A stretch of 64,000 nt of DNA from Actinomycetes bacterium (GTDB lineage Bacteria; Actinomycetota; Acidimicrobiia; Acidimicrobiales; RAAP-2): contig JAJXZW010000010.1 in the NCBI GenBank assembly GCA_021779855.1, forward strand, positions 1 through 64,000, in the 5' to 3' direction. Of the stretch, positions 61,197 through 64,000 are shown piece by piece. A program made the position numbers and the translations under genes. Under the pieces are notes generated by a model. The model searched no databases, was not told where the DNA came from, and saw only the letters and a program-made list of their open reading frames with translations. The first letter of the stretch is position 1. Every line of letters starts with the position of its first letter.

Positions 61197-62053
61197 GGCG
61201 CCGCCGGCGGGAGGACGGCGCGCACGGTGGCGGCGAGCAGCCGGGCCACCGCGAGCGCCGCCCCGTCGCGCCACGACGGAGCGGGCGCACCGAGGAGACG
61301 TCGCTCCGGCGCGCCGATGAGGGCGAGGGCCGCCCGCACGATCACCCGATAGGCGAGGCGGGCGAGCGGCCCGAGGCTGACCCCGTGGGCGAGGAAGTCC
61401 CGGGCCTCGCGCGCCGCGCCCGATAGGCGCAGTTCGGGGCGGAACGACGCGAGTCGGGCCGAGAGCTCGGCCACGGTGGCGGGGGGGTCGAGGACCCCGA
61501 GGTCGCGCGCGGAGCGGGCGACCTCGGCCACGTAGCGGTCGGCGTCGGCGTCGGTGACGGGGTAGCGGCCCAGGCGCCGGTAGGCGGCGAGGAACATCGA
61601 GACCTCGGCGCAGTGGACGAAGGCGAGCAGGTGGGGGTCCCGGGCGTCGTAGGCCCGCCCGTCGTCGGCGGTGCCGTGGACGAAGCCGTGCACGAATCGC
61701 ACCCGCTCCAGGGCCGCCTCGGCGGTCTCCCTCGATCCGTAGGTGGTGGCGCTGATGAAGTGGGCCGTCTGCAGGAGCCGCCCGAGCGGGTCCTCGCGGT
61801 AGCGCGAGTGGTCGGCGACCCCGGCCATGGCCAGGGGGTGGAGCATCTGGACGAAGAGGGAGGCCACCCCGCCGACGAGCATCGAGCCGAGGTCGCCGTG
61901 CACGACCCGCGCGACGCCGTCGACCGGCGTGTAGGCGGCCGACGGGTCGTCGCAGCGCGGCGGGGGGTCCTCCACGAGGCCGGCCGCTCGGCGGACGGAC
62001 TGTCCGGCGAGAACGCGCGCGCGCTCGACGAGGACGCGGGGGGACGTCGTCAT
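61157..62053 (-). CDS. DUF2236 / MpaB-family oxygenase-like protein, second copy
   Basis: The 298-residue protein has YTPVDGVARVVHGDLGSMLVGGVASLFVQMLHPLAMAGVADHS, YGSRETAEAALERVRFVHGFV and FLAAYRRLGRYPVTDADADRYV. That is the MpaB/DUF2236 order with conserved His. It is distinct from the copy at 46587. On the minus strand TAGGGT (62063-62068) lies 9 nt before ATG 62053. Confidence 0.85.
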   Translation of the reverse strand: MTTSPRVLVERARVLAGQSVRRAAGLVEDPPPRCDDPSAAYTPVDGVARVVHGDLGSMLVGGVASLFVQMLHPLAMAGVADHSRYREDPLGRLLQTAHFISATTYGSRETAEAALERVRFVHGFVHGTADDGRAYDARDPHLLAFVHCAEVSMFLAAYRRLGRYPVTDADADRYVAEVARSARDLGVLDPPATVAELSARLASFRPELRLSGAAREARDFLAHGVSLGPLARLAYRVIVRAALALIGAPERRLLGAPAPSWRDGAALAVARLLAATVRAVLPPAAPQVVESPPSTAST

Positions 62054-62062
62054 GGCGAACCC

Positions 62063-62072
62063 ACCCTAGGGT
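62063..62072. promoter_or_regulatory. Shared palindromic -10 (ACCCTAGGGT) for divergent genes
   Basis: The palindrome reads TAGGGT on both strands. On the plus strand TAGGGT (62067-62072) is 6 nt before a GTG at 62079; on the minus strand it lies 9 nt before the MpaB-family ATG. RNA polymerase cannot use both at once, so the two promoters should compete. Confidence 0.5.
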
Positions 62073-62078
62073 CGAGGC

Positions 62079-62114
62079 GTGCCCCCAAACCCGACTGGGA
62101 GACTGGCCCGGTGA
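62079..62114 (+). CDS. Putative 11-residue leaderless ORF overlapping clpS
   Basis: A GTG exactly 6 nt after the plus-strand TAGGGT opens the short frame MPPNPTGRLAR, whose TGA overlaps the clpS GTG in GTGA. It may couple ribosome loading to clpS. It is too short for a homology test. Confidence 0.3.
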   Translation: MPPNPTGRLAR

Positions 62115-62404
62115 CCGCCCGGATGGCCTCGACCGAACGCGAGCTCTCCGAGAGTGGCGCGGTCGCCACCGAGCGTCCGTGGAACGTGGTCGTCTGGAAC
62201 GACCCGGTCACGCCCATGGCCGTCGTGGTGGTGGTCTTCCGCCGGGTGTTCGGCTACCCCGAGGCCAAGTGCACCCACCTCATGCTCACCGTCCACCACG
62301 AGGGCCGGGCCGTCGTGTGGTCCGGGGGGCGCGAGCGCGCGGAGTCCTACTGCGTGAAGCTCCAGGTGGCGGGGCTGCAGTCGACGGTGGAGCGCGACGC
62401 CTAG
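62111..62404 (+). CDS. clpS: ATP-dependent Clp protease adaptor ClpS
   Basis: The 97-residue protein has PWNVVVWNDPVTPMAVVVVVFRRVFGY, TVHHEGRAVVWSGGRERAESYCVKLQVAGLQ. That is the ClpS fold with the N-end-rule binding pocket. It delivers substrates to ClpAP/ClpCP. GGGAGA is 7 nt before GTG 62111, though ATG 62123 is an alternative. It shares one base with the DUF2017 start (TAGTG). Confidence 0.9.
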   Translation: MTARMASTERELSESGAVATERPWNVVVWNDPVTPMAVVVVVFRRVFGYPEAKCTHLMLTVHHEGRAVVWSGGRERAESYCVKLQVAGLQSTVERDA

Positions 62405-62835
62405 TGGCCCCGCGCCTCTTCAGCCGGCGCCGGGACGGTCGGGTCGATGTCCGGCTCAGCGCCGACGGGCGCGCCTTCGTGGGGACGACCGCCCGCGGGG
62501 TGGTGGCCGCCGAGCGCGACGTGGGCCACCCGTGGGGGGCCGGCCTGCACGCGCCGATCAATCCCGCGAGCGACGCGGACGACCCCCTGGCGATCCTGAG
62601 TCGCCAGAGCGACCTCGCCTCGAACGCCGAGCTCGTGCTCGCGACCCTCGAGGAGGCGGTCCTCACCGACGCCGAGGCCTGGGCGTGGTTCTGCACGCTC
62701 CAGGTGGCGTTGCGCTCGATCGCCGTGGCGAACGGCCTGCTCGACGACGACGCCTGGAACGCCCAGGGCGGGCCGCTGGTCGAGCACGTCCAGACGATCC
62801 AGGCCCTCCTCTTCGCGCTCGCCCGGGTCCTGTAG
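62404..62835 (+). CDS. DUF2017 family protein
   Basis: The 143-residue protein has APRLFSRRRDGRVDVRLS, DADDPLAILSRQSDLASNAELV and a final helix GGPLVEHVQTIQALLFALARVL. Actinobacteria commonly carry this gene directly after clpS. Function unknown. The GTG shares a base with the clpS stop, so the two are translated together. Confidence 0.85.
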   Translation: MAPRLFSRRRDGRVDVRLSADGRAFVGTTARGVVAAERDVGHPWGAGLHAPINPASDADDPLAILSRQSDLASNAELVLATLEEAVLTDAEAWAWFCTLQVALRSIAVANGLLDDDAWNAQGGPLVEHVQTIQALLFALARVL

Positions 62836-62870
62836 GTCGCCCGCGCCCCGGCGGGGCCTAGGGTGGACCG

Positions 62871-63578
62871 ATGCCCCGCACCCGCCTCGTCACCTCGGCC
62901 GCCCTCGCGGCCCTCCTCGTCGCCCCCGTCGCGGGGGCCGTCCCGGCCGGTGCCGCCGGCGCGCCGACGGTCTCCTCCCTGCTCGCCGCGTCGGGCCGCG
63001 CCCTCACGGGCCAGCCCGGCGTCCACCTCGTCGTCACCACCGACCGTCAGGGGGTCCACACCGTGGCCGTCGCCGACATCGGCCGCTCGGCCGGCCACGA
63101 GTCGTACACCTCGGGCGCCGAGCGCTTCGACGTGGGGGTCTCCACCGCGGCGGCCTACCTCTCGGGCTCGCCGAGCGGGCTGCACGCGCTGATGGGGCTG
63201 AGCCCGAAGCAGGTGGGCAAGGTCGGCGCCAAGTGGATCGTCATGAAGAAGGGCTCGACCCAGTACAAGGAGTTCTGGCTGAACCTCACCGCGAAGGGCT
63301 TCGGCGCGATCCTGCCCACCGCGAAGGGGACCCGGCTGCTCGGGGCCCACGACGTGACGACCGGCGGCTACCAGCTGCGCTGGACGACGCCGAAGTCCGG
63401 TTCGGCGTCGGCCTCGACGACGACCCTGGTGATCGCCGCGGGAGCCCGCGCCCTGCCCCTCAGCGAGGAGGTGGCGGCCGCGGGCGCTTCGAGCCTCACG
63501 GTCTTCTCCCACTGGGGGGAGGTGGTCCGCTTCCCGCGGCCCTCGGCCACCATCGCCTACGCGAAGGTCTTCGGCTAG
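62871..63578 (+). CDS. Putative secreted protein, 235 aa
   Basis: A signal peptide (RLVTSAALAALLVAPVAGAVPAG) precedes a beta-rich domain (SYTSGAERFDVGVS, GAKWIVMKKGSTQYKEFW). It could be a lipoprotein-like LolA/LppX type lipid carrier but lacks a lipobox Cys, so this is uncertain. TAGGGT (62859-62864) lies 6 nt before ATG 62871. Confidence 0.65.
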   Translation: MPRTRLVTSAALAALLVAPVAGAVPAGAAGAPTVSSLLAASGRALTGQPGVHLVVTTDRQGVHTVAVADIGRSAGHESYTSGAERFDVGVSTAAAYLSGSPSGLHALMGLSPKQVGKVGAKWIVMKKGSTQYKEFWLNLTAKGFGAILPTAKGTRLLGAHDVTTGGYQLRWTTPKSGSASASTTTLVIAAGARALPLSEEVAAAGASSLTVFSHWGEVVRFPRPSATIAYAKVFG

Positions 63579-63610
63579 ACGGCCCGGGGCCGGGGCCTCG
63601 GGTCGCGTTA

Positions 63611-63634
63611 TACGGAACGACTCAGTTACGGAAC
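63611..63634 (+). promoter_or_regulatory. Direct repeats before the TetR gene
   Basis: TACGGAAC occurs at 63611-63618 and 63627-63634, a 16-bp period, upstream of TATCGT (63642-63647) and the GTG at 63655. They may be regulator-binding sites. Confidence 0.4.
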
Positions 63635-63654
63635 TTGCGGGTATCGTAATCGCC

Positions 63655-64000
63655 GTGACGAGCCCCGAGGAGCGCGACGAGACGGCGGGCGTCGACCGCC
63701 ACGGCGGACGCCACCTCGACGCCTCGCGCGACGCGGCCCTGCGCGACGCGGCCCTGCGACTCCTCGCCCAGATCGGCTACGACCGGCTCACCGTCGACGC
63801 CATCGCGACCAGCGCCGGGGCCGGCAAGGCGACGATCTACCGTCGCTGGTCCGGCAAGGCCGAGCTCGTGGTCGACGCCCTGCTCTGCCACAAGCCTGAC
63901 CTCGTGGCGCCCGACACGGGTGCGCTGCGCGGCGACCTGGCCGAGTTGGCCCGGCGAGCGAGGGCTCACGACGGCGAGCCCCTCGACACCTCGGTGATGG
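63655..64000 (+). CDS. TetR-family transcriptional regulator, N-terminal part
   Basis: The visible 115 residues contain LRLLAQIGYDRLTVDAIATSAGAGKATIYRRWSGKAELV, the TetR helix-turn-helix. The C-terminal ligand domain lies beyond the window. A perfect 15-bp tandem repeat (63726-63740 and 63741-63755) codes for RDAALRDAAL in the first helix. TATCGT (63642-63647) is 7 nt before GTG 63655, so the gene is probably leaderless. Confidence 0.9.
   Translation, partial: MTSPEERDETAGVDRHGGRHLDASRDAALRDAALRLLAQIGYDRLTVDAIATSAGAGKATIYRRWSGKAELVVDALLCHKPDLVAPDTGALRGDLAELARRARAHDGEPLDTSVM

Overview
The window is about 72% G+C (estimated by eye) and densely coded, with many GTG starts, 1-4 nt gene overlaps (GTGA, ATGA) and few gaps. 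The order smc-ftsY-ffh-rpsP-KH-rimM-trmD-rplS-DUF2469, clpS next to DUF2017, a pspA/htpX/pspAB operon, F420-type enzyme families, GlbO and an NrdR-type box before a B12-dependent ribonucleotide reductase all point to an actinobacterium. A secreted S53 (sedolisin) peptidase and the very high G+C suggest an acid-tolerant lineage such as Acidimicrobiia. That placement is inference; there is no rRNA gene here to test it.

Layout. 1-7025: chromosome segregation, SRP and ribosome-biogenesis operon. 7022-10300: a PPOX protein, endonuclease IV with a long Lys/Ala-rich tail, and fumarase. 10317-11190: a decayed arsR-AHSA1 pair. 11261-16960: S53 peptidase, phage-shock/membrane-stress operon (pspA-htpX-pspAB-small membrane protein), purE/purK. 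17030-22706: DoxX, DsbA-like, RecB-like nuclease, then a GH15 glucosidase translationally coupled to glucose dehydrogenase. 22896-25683: arsR-arsD-arsA, in which ArsD carries an inserted AhpD/CMD-like domain; an IS256-family transposase remnant follows and no efflux pump is present. 26310-32814: tRNA-Gly, GlbO, small redox/zinc-ribbon proteins, a glycosyltransferase, glucokinase-like ROK, a luciferase-like protein and an aminotransferase. 32811-38285: gluconolactonase-like protein, glycerol kinase and class II RNR. 38286-41216: a repeat array, a strong hairpin, two secreted unknowns and an ATP-grasp-like protein. 41213-45024: nitronate monooxygenase, PolX and alcohol dehydrogenase, then a GNAT remnant. 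45446-51096: secreted or envelope proteins (GH25-like protein with Ig-like repeats, Rpf-like protein, small secreted proteins) and an MpaB-family oxygenase. 51179-58142: acyl-CoA dehydrogenase, acyl-ACP desaturase, acyl-CoA synthetase, Nudix, methylmalonate-semialdehyde dehydrogenase. 58205-64000: ArfB, SurE, aldose epimerase, SDR, a second MpaB-family protein, ClpS, DUF2017, a secreted protein and a partial TetR regulator.

A recurring signal is a TAnnnT hexamer 6-9 nt before the start codon on both strands. It implies that many genes here are transcribed without a leader, and it helps decide several starts. The most unusual items are the ArsD-AhpD fusion, the histone-like tail on endonuclease IV (with a perfect 105-bp tandem duplication), the 22/23-bp repeat array after nrdJ, the shared palindromic -10 with a short leaderless ORF before clpS, and several small decayed genes (arsR/AHSA1, GNAT, IS256).
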